Source: Glandiceps talaboti
Lineage: Eukaryota > Hemichordata > Enteropneusta > Spengelidae
Length of the DNA stretch: 23,500 nucleotides
Reading direction: 5' to 3'
Assembly (NCBI RefSeq): GCF_964340395.1
Contig: NC_135565.1
Coordinates: 10,700,742-10,724,241 of the forward strand
Shown: positions 1 through 13,000 of the stretch, piece after piece
How positions within the stretch are numbered: position 1 is the first letter of the stretch
Layout: the number at the start of each line of letters is the position of its first letter
Translations under genes and position numbers: made by a program
The notes under the pieces: generated by a model
Told to the model about the DNA's origin: nothing
Seen by the model: the letters and a program-made list of their open reading frames with translations, nothing else
Database searches by the model: none

Positions 1-3000
1 ACTCTCAATTGTCAGGTAACTTGTGTCTGTGTAGTATAGATACTCTCAATTATCAGGTAATTTGTCTGTGTTAGTATAGATACTCTCAATTGTCAGGTAA
101 CTTGTGTCTGTGTAGTAATGATACTCTCAATTGTCAGGTAACTTTTGTCTGTGTTAGTATAGATACTCTCAATTGTCAGGTAACTTGTGTCTGTGTTAGT
201 ATAGATACTCTCAATTGTCAGGTAACTTGTGTCTGTGTTAGTATAGATACTCTCAATTGTCAGGTAACTCGTGTCTGTGTAGTAATGATACTCTCAATTG
301 TCAGGTAACTTGTGTCTGTGTTAGTATAGATACTCTCAATTGTCAGGTAACTTGTGTCTGTGTTAGTATAGATACTCTCAATTGTCAGGTAACTTGTGTC
401 TGTGTTAGTATAGATACTCTCAATTGTCAGGTAACTCGTGTCTGTGTAGTAATGATACTCTCAATTGTCAGGTAACTTGTGTCTGTGTTAGTATAGATAC
501 TCTCAATTATCAGGTAATTTGTCTGTGTTAGTATAGATACTCTCAATTATCAGGTAATTTGTGTCTGTGTTAGTATAGATACTCTCAATTATCAGGTAAC
601 TTTTGTCTGTGTTAGTATAGATATACTCTCAATTATCAGGTAACTTTTGTCTGTGTTAGTATAGATACTCTCAATTATCAGGTAACTTGTGTCTGTGTTA
701 GTATAGATACTCTCAATTGTCAGGTAACTTGTGTCTGTGTTAGTATAGATACTCTCAATTATCAGGTAATTTGTGTCTGTGTTAGTATAGATACTCTCAA
801 TTATCAGGTAACTTGTGTCTGTGTTAGTATAGATACTCTCAATTGTCAGGTAATTTGTGTCTGTGTTAGTATAGATACTCTCAATTGTCAGGTAATTTGT
901 GTCTGTGTTAGTATAGATACTCTCAATTGTCAGGTAACTTGTGTCTGTGTTAGTATAGATACTCTCAATTGTCAGGTAATTTGTGTCTGTGTTAGTATAG
1001 ATACTCTCAATTATCAGGTAATTTGTGTCTGTGTTAGTAATGATACTCTCAATTATCAGGTAACTTGTGTCTGTGTTAGTATAGATACTCTCAATTATCA
1101 GGTAATTTGTGTCTGTGTTAGTATAGATACTCTCAATTATCAGGTAATTTGTGTCTGTGTAGTATAGATACTCTCAATTATCAGGTAATTTGTGTCTGTG
1201 TTAGTATAGATACTCTCAATTATCAGGTAACTTGTGTCTGTGTTAGTATAGATACTCTCAATTATCAGGTAATTTGTGTCTGTGTTAGTATAGATACTCT
1301 CAATTATCAGGTAATTTGTGTCTGTGTTAGTATAGATACTCTCAATTATCAGGTAACTTTTGTCTGTGTTAGTATAGATATACTCTCAATTATCAGGTAA
1401 CTTTTGTCTGTGTTAGTATAGATACTCTCAATTATCAGGTAACTTGTGTCTGTGTTAGTATAGATACTCTCAATTGTCATGTAATTTGTGTCTGTGTTAG
1501 TATAGATACTCTCAATTATCAGGTAATTTGTGTCTGTGTTAGTATAGATACTCTCAATTATCAGGTAACTTGTGTCTGTGTTAGTATAGATACTCTCAAT
1601 TATCAGGTAATTTGTGTCTGTGTTAGTATAGATACTCTCAATTATCAGGTAATTTGTGTCTGTGTTAGTATAGATACTCTCAATTGTCAGGTAACTTGTG
1701 TCTGTGTTAGTATAGATACTCTCAATTGTCAGGTAACTTGTGTCTGTGTTAGTATAGATACTCTCAATTATCAGGTAACTTGTGTCTGTGTAGTATAGAT
1801 ACTCTCAATTGTCAGGTAACTTGTCTGTGTTAGTATAGATACTCTCAATTATCAGGTAACTTGTGTCTGTGTTAGTATAGATACTCTCAATTGTCAGGTA
1901 ATTTGTGTCTGTGTTAGTATAGATACTCTCAATTATCAGGTAACTTGTGTCTGTGTTAGTATAGATACTCTCAATTGTCAGGTAACTTGTGTCTGTGTTA
2001 GTAATGATACTCTCAATTATCAGGTAATTTGTGTCTGTGTTAGTATAGATACTCTCAATTATCAGGTAATTTGTGTCTGTGTTAGTAATGATACTCTCAA
2101 TTATCAGGTAATTTGTGTCTGTGTTAGTATAGATACTCTCAATTGTCAGGTAATTTGTGTCTGTGTTAGTATAGATACTCTCAATTGTCAGGTAACTTGT
2201 GTCTGTGTTAGTATAGATACTCTCAATTGTCAGGTAATTTGTGTCTGTGTTAGTATAGATACTCTCAATTATCAGGTAATTTGTGTCTGTGTTAGTAATG
2301 ATACTCTCAATTATCAGGTAACTTGTGTCTGTGTTAGTATAGATACTCTCAATTATCAGGTAATTTGTGTCTGTGTTAGTATAGATACTCTCAATTATCA
2401 GGTAATTTGTGTCTGTGTAGTATAGATACTCTCAATTATCAGGTAATTTGTGTCTGTGTTAGTATAGATACTCTCAATTATCAGGTAACTTGTGTCTGTG
2501 TTAGTATAGATACTCTCAATTATCAGGTAATTTGTGTCTGTGTTAGTATAGATACTCTCAATTATCAGGTAATTTGTGTCTGTGTTAGTATAGATACTCT
2601 CAATTGTCAGGTAATTTGTGTCTGTGTTAGTATAGATACTCTCAATTATCAGGTAATTTGTGTCTGTGTTAGTATAGATACTCTCAATTATCAGGTAACT
2701 TGTGTCTGTGTTAGTATAGATACTCTCAATTGTCAGGTAATTTGTGTCTGTGTTAGTATAGATACTCTCAATTATCAGGTAACTTGTGTCTGTGTTAGTA
2801 TAGATACTCTCAATTATCAGGTAATTTGTGTCTGTGTTAGTATAGATACTCTCAATTATCAGGTAATTTGTGTCTGTGTTAGTATAGATACTCTCAATTA
2901 TCAGGTAATTTGTGTCTGTGTTAGTATAGATACTCTCAATTGTCAGGTAACTTGTGTCTGTGTAGTACAGATACTCTCATGCAATTGTCAGGTAATTTGT

Positions 3001-3070
3001 GTCGGTGTAGTAATGATACACTCAATTGTCAGGTAATTTGTGTCTGTGTAGTATAGATACTCTCAATTGT
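1..3070. repeat. 42-bp minisatellite array, about 3 kb, intronic
   Basis: A head-to-tail array with a 42-bp unit (core GATACTCTCAATTRTCAGG, then TAAYTTGTGTCTGTGTTAGT). The length implies about 73 units. The array is cut by the left edge and ends where ATTGTTACATTTTTAG begins. Units vary mainly at two sites (ATTGTC or ATTATC; GTAAC or GTAAT), with rare 40- or 41-bp units (loss of TG or T) and 44-bp units (GATATACTC). Because 42 is a multiple of three, several frames stay open with a 14-residue period. I see no start context, no family similarity and no codon bias, so I treat it as non-coding. It sits about 100 bp upstream of the first visible helicase exon and so is probably within an intron of that gene. 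Confidence 0.97.
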
Positions 3071-3175
3071 TACATTTTTAGGTGACACAAGAATGAATTA
3101 CACCAAAATTTTTAATTTGTATCTTGCTTGATGAATAGCTTGGAATTAATTGGGGAGATACATTTTTTTTCACAG

Positions 3176-3271
3176 ATCCTTGTGACTGTACCCCAGTGTC
3201 TGGAAATCTTATTGTTATCACCACGACGTCAAAAATGGACAGAAAAGATGAAATATGTTATATTTGATGAA
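3176..3271 (+). CDS. DDX60: DDX60-like exon 1 of window: TVPQ motif and first half of DEVH
   Basis: 32 codons, phase 0 at both ends. Acceptor TTTTTTTTCACAG, donor GAA|GTAGGT. It encodes [11 protein letters not shown] (Ib-like region, TVPE/TVPQ in DDX60 proteins), then KYVIFDE. The exon stops exactly between E and V of the Walker B DEVH box. Earlier exons, including the Walker A exon, are off the left edge or beyond the minisatellite. Confidence 0.93.
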
Positions 3272-6200
3272 GTAGGTAGCAGCTTATATACCATTTACAT
3301 TGCAAGTAGCTGTATTTCGCCAATTTTGTGACTTTTTGCCACTCGGAAAAATGGAACAGATCAAATCTTTGCATTAACATTATAAGATATTCAGTAATCA
3401 TTAATTTGATGACATTGTTAATACAGTTTACAGTACATGTATGGTGATTATAATTCTTTGCATATCGAAGAGTGTATTTATAAAACAGAATCTTTATTAA
3501 CAATATACAGTGTTTCTATTCATGTACATGTATGTACCGTGATTCTCTCCAATCAACTATTTGTCAGTACTTTTTAGGCTTGTTTTTATGGGCCTCAAGC
3601 CTGATTCTAATAATTACATGTACTACTTCTAATAATAAATGTATTTCATATCCAGATTCTATTACGGTTCAGCGAGTTTTTGCTCTGTTTCCCTTTTATT
3701 CCTATTTGTATACATATATAAAAGTGTCAGAGATTAGTCTATGGGGCTTAGAGGCTACTTATACATGGTATTTCTTTTTATGCAACTTATTTTTTCTGTT
3801 TAAGTGGCCATATGGATGAGGATTGGGTATTTATTTTGGATTTTCAATTGATAATTTAACAGTGTTATCATAGCTTTCTATTTGAACTGTCAGTGTGAAA
3901 TGAAAATGACTAAAGTCTGTGTTTGTAACTCAATAGATTGCGAAAAGCTAAAATAAAAAATGTACAATAGTTTTAGTAATTGTACATACAATTTTACACA
4001 TTGTTGGGTTCTTATATAGCACTTTCCCATACCATGCTCAAAACGCTTTATAATTATTACCCCTGGCTTGGATCAGAACGACACAACGACCCTTTAGTCT
4101 TCCTCAACTCCCCAGGCAGCATACAATCCATTGCAGCCATTTCAGCGCATAGGATTAAACCTTCACATATATTGTTTCACATACATTTTTCAAGTAGGAT
4201 TATAGCCATGACAAAATTGTTTTGTAAATTAAAAGTCAAAAAATAAATACCCAATCCTCATCCATATGACCACTTTAATAGCTTCATGTCATTTAATAAA
4301 ATGTTATGCAAAGAACCTGCTTTATTAATTCCACAGTGCTTAATTATGTTTTAAATTAATGAAATTAATAGGTTCATTGTCTTGGAAGTGAGTTTGGTGC
4401 AGAAGTCTGGGAACATCTGCTGGTCACAATACCCTGTCCATTTCTTGCTCTGTCAGCCACAATAAGAAACCCAAAAGACTTACAGAGGTAAATGTATCAA
4501 TTAAATACTTCTCTGAGCCTATTTCATAGCATTGACATGCCACCTATGCAAGTCTTAATCTCTTGAAATGCTCCTGTTATGAATTTAGTTACATTTGTAC
4601 AAAAGATGTTACAGCACCTTCTGAGTCTATTTACATAGATTGCCAGCTAAATCTCATTCTCGCAAGCCAGAGAGCATGTACTTCTGCGGAAGGAATGACA
4701 GAAATATAGCCAATTGGTGGGTACATGTATATTTTGAGAAGAGAGGGACTTATCCCGACAAGTCACTCAGTTCTTGTATCTTCACTGCTGCGTATGCTGA
4801 AATTTAGACTGAGGGACAATGGTCATTATAGGGTCCGGCAGCAAGACTAAAGTGTTGGCTAAATGATAGCACTAATTAACAATGGCTATACATTGATTTA
4901 ATGTTGTTGTCTACCTGTTTTAACAATAGCCTAAAACCACTTCTGAGGACTGTTACACAAATTTGTACTTACAATTTTGATTCTAAACCATGTTTCTGTT
5001 TCATTTTTATACCCTAGCTGGCTGCAAGGGGCTCAGGACTTCAGGAAACAACTTGACGACGAGCAAGGACTAAGGAAAAGGTTGAATTCTTACAGAGTGA
5101 GACTAGGTAGGAATTTATTAGAATCAACTTGGTCTAACTTAATATAACAATTATTTTTACAGCATTTTATATCCTTTGTGATTGTTTACGTTTATCATCA
5201 AATTCATCAGATATTTAGACCTAGTAATTCTTACTGATTGCTCACATGTTTATTTTGTTATTAGTGACATACCATGAACGCTACTCGGATCTGAACAAGT
5301 ATCTGTATTTGCCTACTGCTGACACAAATACATTGTTATCAGCTGAGCCTCGGGACAGTAAGGAAGGCTTTGTTACTCTTCATCCTGCTGCCGTATTGTC
5401 TTTTAAAGAGGTAATTATTATTATATCTATAGATGATGAGTAATTGGTATTTATTTAGGATTCTTTTAAATCTTCTAAAAGTCTTAAGGCTTGTTTCTGT
5501 ATGTAACAAACTTTCAACAATTTCTTGGTAACTTAGGGATGATCGCTCAATGTCGCACAAGCTCAAGAATCGAACATCGTTCATTTAGGTCAAAAACCCC
5601 TCCCCCTAAATGAATGTTCACAAGTGTGACATCAAACAGTCATATATGATGTAAACTATGGTGAAAACTGTAGCTGTCACAGCACTGTGATCGATGTAAT
5701 ATTAAAACATGATTATAAACACATTAAAGTACTGCCAGAAACCCAGCACCATATCTCACGTTAGCAGTACATTAATTTTTTATCAACTTATCAACATCTC
5801 ATTAGTAAATACAAAAGCTGTTATAATTGAAGGAGTGAAAGTTTTCCATCGAAATTTGGTTAGAAGTGCGAAAATGAAGTTCAGCAATTGTATTGATGCC
5901 AGACCCCCCCCCCCTCTCCATAACAAATGAAATTCACTTATTGAGTTTGTTTGACATTGTGCGATGTTCCCTTAATTAGTTACAATTTTTTTAAAAATAT
6001 AGACTATAGTCTACAGGTACATTTGTGTGTTGTTTCACATATTGCCACTTTACCTGGAAATGAGTACCAAAATAGTTTTGAAACTGTGGCATACATGGTA
6101 TCACATACTTGCTGTACACTTTTCTCTCGACAATAATTGGATGTTATCCTCAAATATGTTTTGTTCAGCCAAGGAAAATGCAAGTGCCCTAAGGGGCCTT

Positions 6201-6959
6201 GTCACTACGAGTCACCTTGTCACTATGTGTCACTAAGTGTTTTCTGGCTGAATATATAATTATATAATTATCCCTCCATAATTCATGAAAAATACTGGCA
6301 ATTAGGAATGTTTTGACTCATATTTCAAGCACCAGGCAGTGACATAGATACAAGTTATCATGATGTAGAACAACCAGAACCCTTATTTTCAGTTTAGACT
6401 TGTGTGTGGTATGATATGTAACATTCTTATTTTCTGAAATTTGTTAGTGTTTTGTCGCTATAATCAACCTTACACCTTATGATTGTTTTAAATTATAATT
6501 TTCACTCTTGTCTTGTCATTAGTTGAAGAAGAATGGTTTCCCGGGAGACATGTCTTTCTCATCACATGAATCTCTACAACTCTATGATCTTATGAAGGAT
6601 GTGTGGTCATTATCTCTTCCAGAACAGGTGCAGATATATTTTAAAAGACTATCAATGTCTTTGTTTTAATCATTTCCCCAAATTTGTAGATAGTATTTAA
6701 AAGTGACAAACATTCTGTATAGTAGCAATAGAATAAGTTACGTTAAATTATGATGTATAATTGAAAATCTAAAGAAAATTATGATGTCATTTTCATCTTC
6801 AGTGTTTATTGACAATTTCTAAGAAGCAATTACAGTCATTGAAATAGAATATAGAATATTCTACATTTTATTTTGCAGTATTATTACATTCTGAGAGAGT
6901 CCTTATTATTTCTTGTATTCAACACATTTCTGAAAAAATCTAGTGAAAGATTAATTTGC

Positions 6960-7025
<66 letters not shown>

Positions 7026-10000
7026 CACAATTATAACTATCTTTACAAGAAAAATCTTTGGAGAATGGTTTAATTAAAAAAAAACCATGTCGATTGTACT
7101 TGAAATTCCAACCGTGAAGTGACTAAATGTATGAAACAACCAATGTTTGACATGTGTACCACTTTTTCTCTCTCCTTATTTTTTGTTTAGCTTAATGATC
7201 TAGAACCAAGCAGGTACTTCAACAGTAAGCTCTTTATCACCAGAGGTGAGAGCAGAACATATGAGAAAGATGTGAAGAAAGAATTAATGCGATGGTTGCA
7301 AACACCAGAAGGAACATCAAAGGTATGTATTAATCCACCTAAATCCAGTAGTTATCTTGTTTGATAGACCAAGAATTAATGATTTAGAAATATGTTTTAT
7401 TTTTTTATTTTTTTTTAAATAAAAAAGCAATAATTTAGAAGAAATAACTGGGATTTTTTAATTTGGTTTTTAGAAGGCATAGTTCCTAAATGTTTACATC
7501 AAGAGAATTGTACCTTGGTGTTCATGAAACATGAACTAACAGGTGTATATTTCCTAATGATATTTAGTCCCTCTTTATGTATCTTATATATAAATATACA
7601 ATATGTGATCGTAAAAGTTTGATAAAATGCAATTTTATTTGCAACTTACTGAACTAACGTTCAATATATACATAATGTATACTGTGTTCAGACTACAAGG
7701 TGACACAAAGTAGTAAAACAATTAAATTGGATTTTGGACCCATTCACACTGAATTTTTGTACCTGACACATCACAAGTCATCCAATATTAGCATATCCTT
7801 CATTTGTTTCAATCATTGAGCAGCAACCCTGAACTTTAACCCTGGAACCCTCCTTACATAGGAAACTTATATCAATACACTTAGTACATAATCAAATCAC
7901 TAAAGATAAGTGACTCTAAACACCCCATTGTACCTGACCTAAATTTAACTCGGAGTCAACATTAACTGTTCATATTTGTTTTGTTTTTTAGCACAACTGA
8001 ACTGATAAGGTTCAGTAGTGCTATAAGCATGGCAAAGAGTCTGTCTGTCTGTCTGTCTCTGTGTGTGTGTGGATGTGTGTAAACAACTTAAAGTCAAAAA
8101 ATTCAGGACTGATTGCTTTAATATTTGGTGGTCATGTTACTTCTGGTGGGTAGTTGGGAAATTGTTCAAATGAAAATGATAGCATCAGAGATGCGGGTTG
8201 TGGGTCAAAATATGTAGCAATATTCAATTTTGCTATCTTAAAGTGGTTTCTGTGTGATTGTATCAAATACAAAAGCTGAAAGGTACTGTGATTGGACTTC
8301 TCCTGTAAGTATATTTACCAGCTGTGTTACAACACCACTGGTAATTATTTTGTTTCATGTTCTAGGCCAGGGAAGTAATTGAAAGTATACAAAGATACCC
8401 ACGGAATGAAATTACCAAGCACTACAAATCCATGGAAAAGACGAAATATCAACCAAATTCACAATTGATGATGATGATGAATTTCATGACACTCCTGGAG
8501 CAACTTCAGAGACAAGATAGACTACCAGCTATTGTTTTCAGGTTTGTTAAATTTAGTTTTTTGCCACCTCCCTCTCCAGGGGGTGCTATTATATTGGGCT
8601 CCGTTCGTCCATCTGTCTGCCTGTATCTGTGCATGTGTGTGCATCTGCATCCGTTCATCCATCCATAATGTCATTTCTCAGACAGGCAATATGCTATATC
8701 ACTCATACCTATTTCTTACGTGACATATTATGTGGTACATATACATGTCACTTTGTTTTGTGGTATATGCATATTTGACATATTTGTAGTTAAAAATCAA
8801 TATTTTCTGCGTAACTCAAAAACTGTAATACACAGACACTCCATTCAAGTGTCTAACCCATATAATCTGATGCAAGCTATCTTTGGAAACATTGACCTTT
8901 GACCTTGCTCTTCAGGGTTAATTATCAAGATCAAACCAATTCTTGCTTCAATGGTTACAGTAGTATTTACATATTGCCATATTGCCCATAACAAATTTCT
9001 GTAAGCTGACACTGCAATCCTGCACTTTCATGTAAAATGAATGATTGCATCTTAATTTGCATATTATTTGCATGCCGACATGCAGTAATTTGTTTTTGGT
9101 ATTGTGCAGCTCTGAAAATACCACTAGTACTGGTATGCACGCAACCGTGCAAGTACATGTAATCTCTCATACATAATGTAATTGTTATCATGTTTATGTT
9201 TTGATAGTGTAAATAAATACATAGATTTAGCATTCTTCTTACAGAAACATTCACTAACTATCAAAAAAACCCTGCCCCTAAATGAATGTCACAAGTGTGA
9301 CATAAGAAACACCAATACAAATTCAATATAAGAACTTGATGATATACACATTGAAATATATATTACCAGAAACCCAGCACTGTGTATCACATTAGAAGTA
9401 AATTTTAATCAACTAAATTTTAATCAACTTAACCATTATCTCAGTAGTAAATATAAAACCTGTTATCATTGATGGCATGAACATTTTGAAATTTGAATTG
9501 AAGTGCAAAAATGAAGTTCAGCAATTGCACTGACCCTAGATCCCCACCCCCAAAATTAATTATGTTCAATTTTGAGCTTGTGATATTTGGTGATCATCTC
9601 TATCTAAGATATTGTCAAAATGGAGCTACATGTCTACCAATGAATAATTGTCTTACTGCTAAATTTTATGAACACCTATAAATATATCAAAATATGTTCA
9701 CAATAATTTGTGGATTTATCCTTTCTCTTTTTATATCATTTGATTGACAATATAATTTGGAGTCATGATGGACGAATGGTTAAAATGGCTGGCTTTGAAT
9801 CTGCAGCATGCAGGTTCAATCTCCGTCACTGTTGTTTGTTTCAGAATGGTTGAAGTCCTTGGGTAAGATTTTAACCATGAGTGTGCCTACCCTGATAGTC
9901 AACCCAGCTGTATATTTAGGGACCTGGTAGTATAGAGGTTGCAATGTGAATGTTTTAATCCTATGCACTTATAAAGACTGCAATGGATTGTATGCTCCCC

Positions 10001-13000
10001 AGGGAGTTGAAGAAGTAAAATGGTCGTTGTGCTGCTATAGATCCGAGCGATGGGTAATATTTGTAATGCGCTTTGAGCACAGAGTGGGACAGCACTATAC
10101 TAAAATCAACATTTAGTATTCTTTGTATAATTATTATGTTATTATTGATGTCCAGTTGAAGACTTTGTCACTATTCTGTAAGTCTTATCTCTTTTTTAAA
10201 ATTGTCTTTTTCAGCTTTGACCGAAATTTCTGTGAGATATTGGCAAAGGCAATTACAAAAGAATTTGAACGGAGAGAGGAGGAAATCAAAAAAAAGTTTC
10301 GAAACTCAGAGCGAGGTAGAAGAGCTGGCAGAGTGGGTAAATCACAACAAAAGTCTGCTAAAAGACAACGTGACAAGTGAATACATTTACATCTTTATAT
10401 ATAAAAATGTGACTTAATGATGATTGGCATTTATTTTTGGTTTTTTATTTTTTATTTATAAAACAATTTCATCATTGTTTCCACTTGAAAATCAATGTAT
10501 AACAACATATTGCTAAGTCCTTGTTTGTAGTTCAATGAATTGCTAAAAGCTAAAAAATGTGTAAAAATATTTGTTATTGTACATACAATAACAAACATTT
10601 TTACACATTTATTAATCTTTTGTAATTTATTGATTGTAATACAGACTTGGTCTATGTTGTTTCACATAGATGTTTCAAGAAGGAAGCCATGATCCATTGT
10701 CAAGAAAACTGCTGCTATTGTATCAAGTGGGCTAGAATACCAGAATATTATTTCAGTGTCAGTGAAGACAAACATAGACGTAAAGTTTAGTTTTGGGTTT
10801 ATGTAAAACTTTTAATGTTTCCATCAGCATCAAATAAGTTGTAAACTCTGCTTCTGACATTTTACCCTCCAAAGTGGAGGATCCTTTAGCTAGGACCATT
10901 ATGTTCTAATTATATCAAGTTTTTTTTTTCCTTTTAGGAAAACAGACAAGAAGAACCAACCTGATGACAATGATGACGATGAAGATAGTTCTGTAATTCA
11001 AGAAGATGAAAAGAAATTAATGGATGATGATTATGTGTTAGAACAGTGTACTTTTGCATCTCAAGGAACCCATTCAAAGGAGGTACTTTAAGTAATATCA
11101 TCACATGATGTGTTACAACAGTGTACATTTGTACCTTAGCCCCATTCAATTTCAAAGGAGGTACTTTAACTAACATCAACAGTCATGTATTTATGTGTTA
11201 GAACAGTGTACCTTTGTATCTGAAAGTAACCATTTATAGAAGCTATACTTTTAAACATAATGGAGTAATTACAATCTATCCTATCCTACTGGATTCATAG
11301 TTGTTTTGAGTGGCAACAGATTGATGTCCTCTTCTGGATGTTTCTTCATGATGCCTGTTTATAATCTAATGACAGGTGGTTGGTGACATGAAACAAATGA
11401 AATGTTTTTCACTTGTAAATTCTGATAAATAAATGCAATGGGTATATTTCTTTTAAATCAATTACATTAACTGTCATTCTGATGTCACAATAAGAAGTCA
11501 GGCGCAAGTTATTTACCAAAATAAAGGGTAAATTAATATAAAAATTGTCTTTTCACTAAAATTCTGTACACTTAAATAAATGTATTCACAGTAATCATCA
11601 CCACAAGTAGATAGGATTTCCATTTGACTAAACCTCTTTGAATGGGGACTGACCACTGATTAGCTCCCTTTTGCTATTTGCCAGCCTCCAGTCACACACA
11701 TTTCAAATTTAATCTGTTGTTTCTTTTATCCTTTTTAAAAAGGATTTGGGCAAGATATTGAGACGGGTCCAATTTGATGGATCAAATCAGATGTTAAGAT
11801 ATATTAAACGTGGGATTGCATATCATCATGCTGGATTGAATAATAAATGGAGAATGGCAGTTGAAACTTTGTTCCGTACAAAATATCTCAAAGTAAGTTC
11901 TCAGTAATTACATAGTAATCCCTAATACCTTTCTTCCTTCAGCCAAGGAAAAATATGAGCAATGACCTAAGGGGCCTTGTCACTCCAAGTTGTGATAAAC
12001 TCCTTAGGTCACAGGTATTTTGGCTTCAATGAAGAAAAATATTGTGAATATTTTATTCGTATATTGCATTTTCTATTTAATGTTTTATTCAATTGACGTT
12101 TTCTTTCCAATCTTTAGTTTTCAATTTTATTCACCTCTTTTTATGAGTTCACATGGAAAGCCAATTTCCAATGCATTTATGCAAATGGAAATAAAGTTAT
12201 ATTATTATTGTTTTTATTATCATTATACCACCTTGAGTATAAATTATGAAAATTGGGAAAAAATAATTGTGATTTGGAATATTTTTACTCATGTATTTTA
12301 CTCAATGTATTTCAAGAACTGGAAAAGAAATGACCTAGTTGTCAATTGTGACTTAGAAATTAGAATGGCCAGTTTATAAAATGTAATTATTTTGTTCAAA
12401 TGTATGGTAATTTACACAATTATATTTGTCCAACATCAATTGATGGGGCTATGGTGGTAACCACATTATTAATGACACCGAGAACTTCAATTCTTCATTT
12501 CATATGTGTGTGTTTGGGGGGGGGGGGGGATAAATGGGGGGTTGGAGGGGTGAATAAAACTATAGTGTGTATACAGAGAGCTAACTTGAAGTGATATAAT
12601 GATGTACTTCTGACAATTAATGGACCTTTGGCAAACAATTTGTAGTCGCTACACAAAAAAAGAGTAACTGTTGCAAGTAACAGAAAATTAACATCCACTC
12701 ATTCATGCAAATGTTATCCAGTCTGATCATGAATTAACAATATCAATTAAAACAACTTCTGTATCCATAGGTAGTTGTAGCGACTGGTACACTGGCCCTT
12801 GGGATACACATGCCATGTAAAACTGTGATATTTGCTGGGGATTCTGTGTATCTTGATGCTACGCAATACAGACAGGTATGTATTTGTATAATTTCCAGCA
12901 TTTGTACAACACAATTCAATGTGTCATTCTCCAGCTCTGTTTGATACAACCACACACAAACTGATAAGAAATTGCATATTGTTCACTTAAAGAAAGCATA

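Larger units (their letters stand above)
3272..4371 (+). other. intron 1, filled largely by a MITE
   Basis: A 1.1-kb AT-rich GT-AG intron. About 470 bp of it is the palindromic element at 3803-4274; the rest shows no gene or recognisable repeat. The short open frames here lack any similarity I recognise. Confidence 0.7.
5411..6522 (+). other. intron 4 with a MITE and a short dispersed repeat
   Basis: 1.1-kb intron. It contains the Harbinger-like MITE 5533-5974 and a short repeat at 6165-6240. At 5424-5530 weak similarity to MITE family 1 (GATGAGTAATTGGTATTTATTTAGG) may be a decayed copy. The rest is featureless. Confidence 0.65.
8542..10214 (+). other. intron 7 with MITE and SINE
   Basis: The longest intron in the window (1.67 kb). 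8590-8670 is CTGT/CATC-rich low-complexity sequence, 9258-9600 is a 5'-truncated family 2 MITE and about 9758-10107 is a full-looking SINE. The rest shows nothing supportable. Confidence 0.65.

Noticed and set aside
90-3036. Open frames of 72-209 codons with a 14-residue CVCVSIDTLNCQVT period, as a repeat protein
   Set aside because: The frame stays open only because the unit is 42 bp. Non-multiple-of-three units close it repeatedly, and there is no conserved start, no codon-level selection sign and no known family.
1-3070. CRISPR array
   Set aside because: Units are contiguous with no unique spacers, and the context is an animal gene.
9758-9840. Functional tRNA gene
   Set aside because: A and B boxes are recognisable but no cloverleaf with acceptor pairing could be built by eye, and the sequence continues into a repeated SINE body.
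10316-10338. Earlier splice donors for exon 8 at 10316 and 10337
   Set aside because: They leave a 1-base remainder, which puts exon 9 out of frame; only GT at 10377 leaves the needed two bases with a plausible context.
12020-12379. 119-codon AT-rich open frame, hydrophobic
   Set aside because: Lies within intron 10; composition follows the AT-rich DNA (F, Y, I, N), with no domain or homologue recognised.
12516-12530. Poly-G run as a G-quadruplex regulatory site
   Set aside because: A single homopolymer deep in an intron; more likely a simple repeat.
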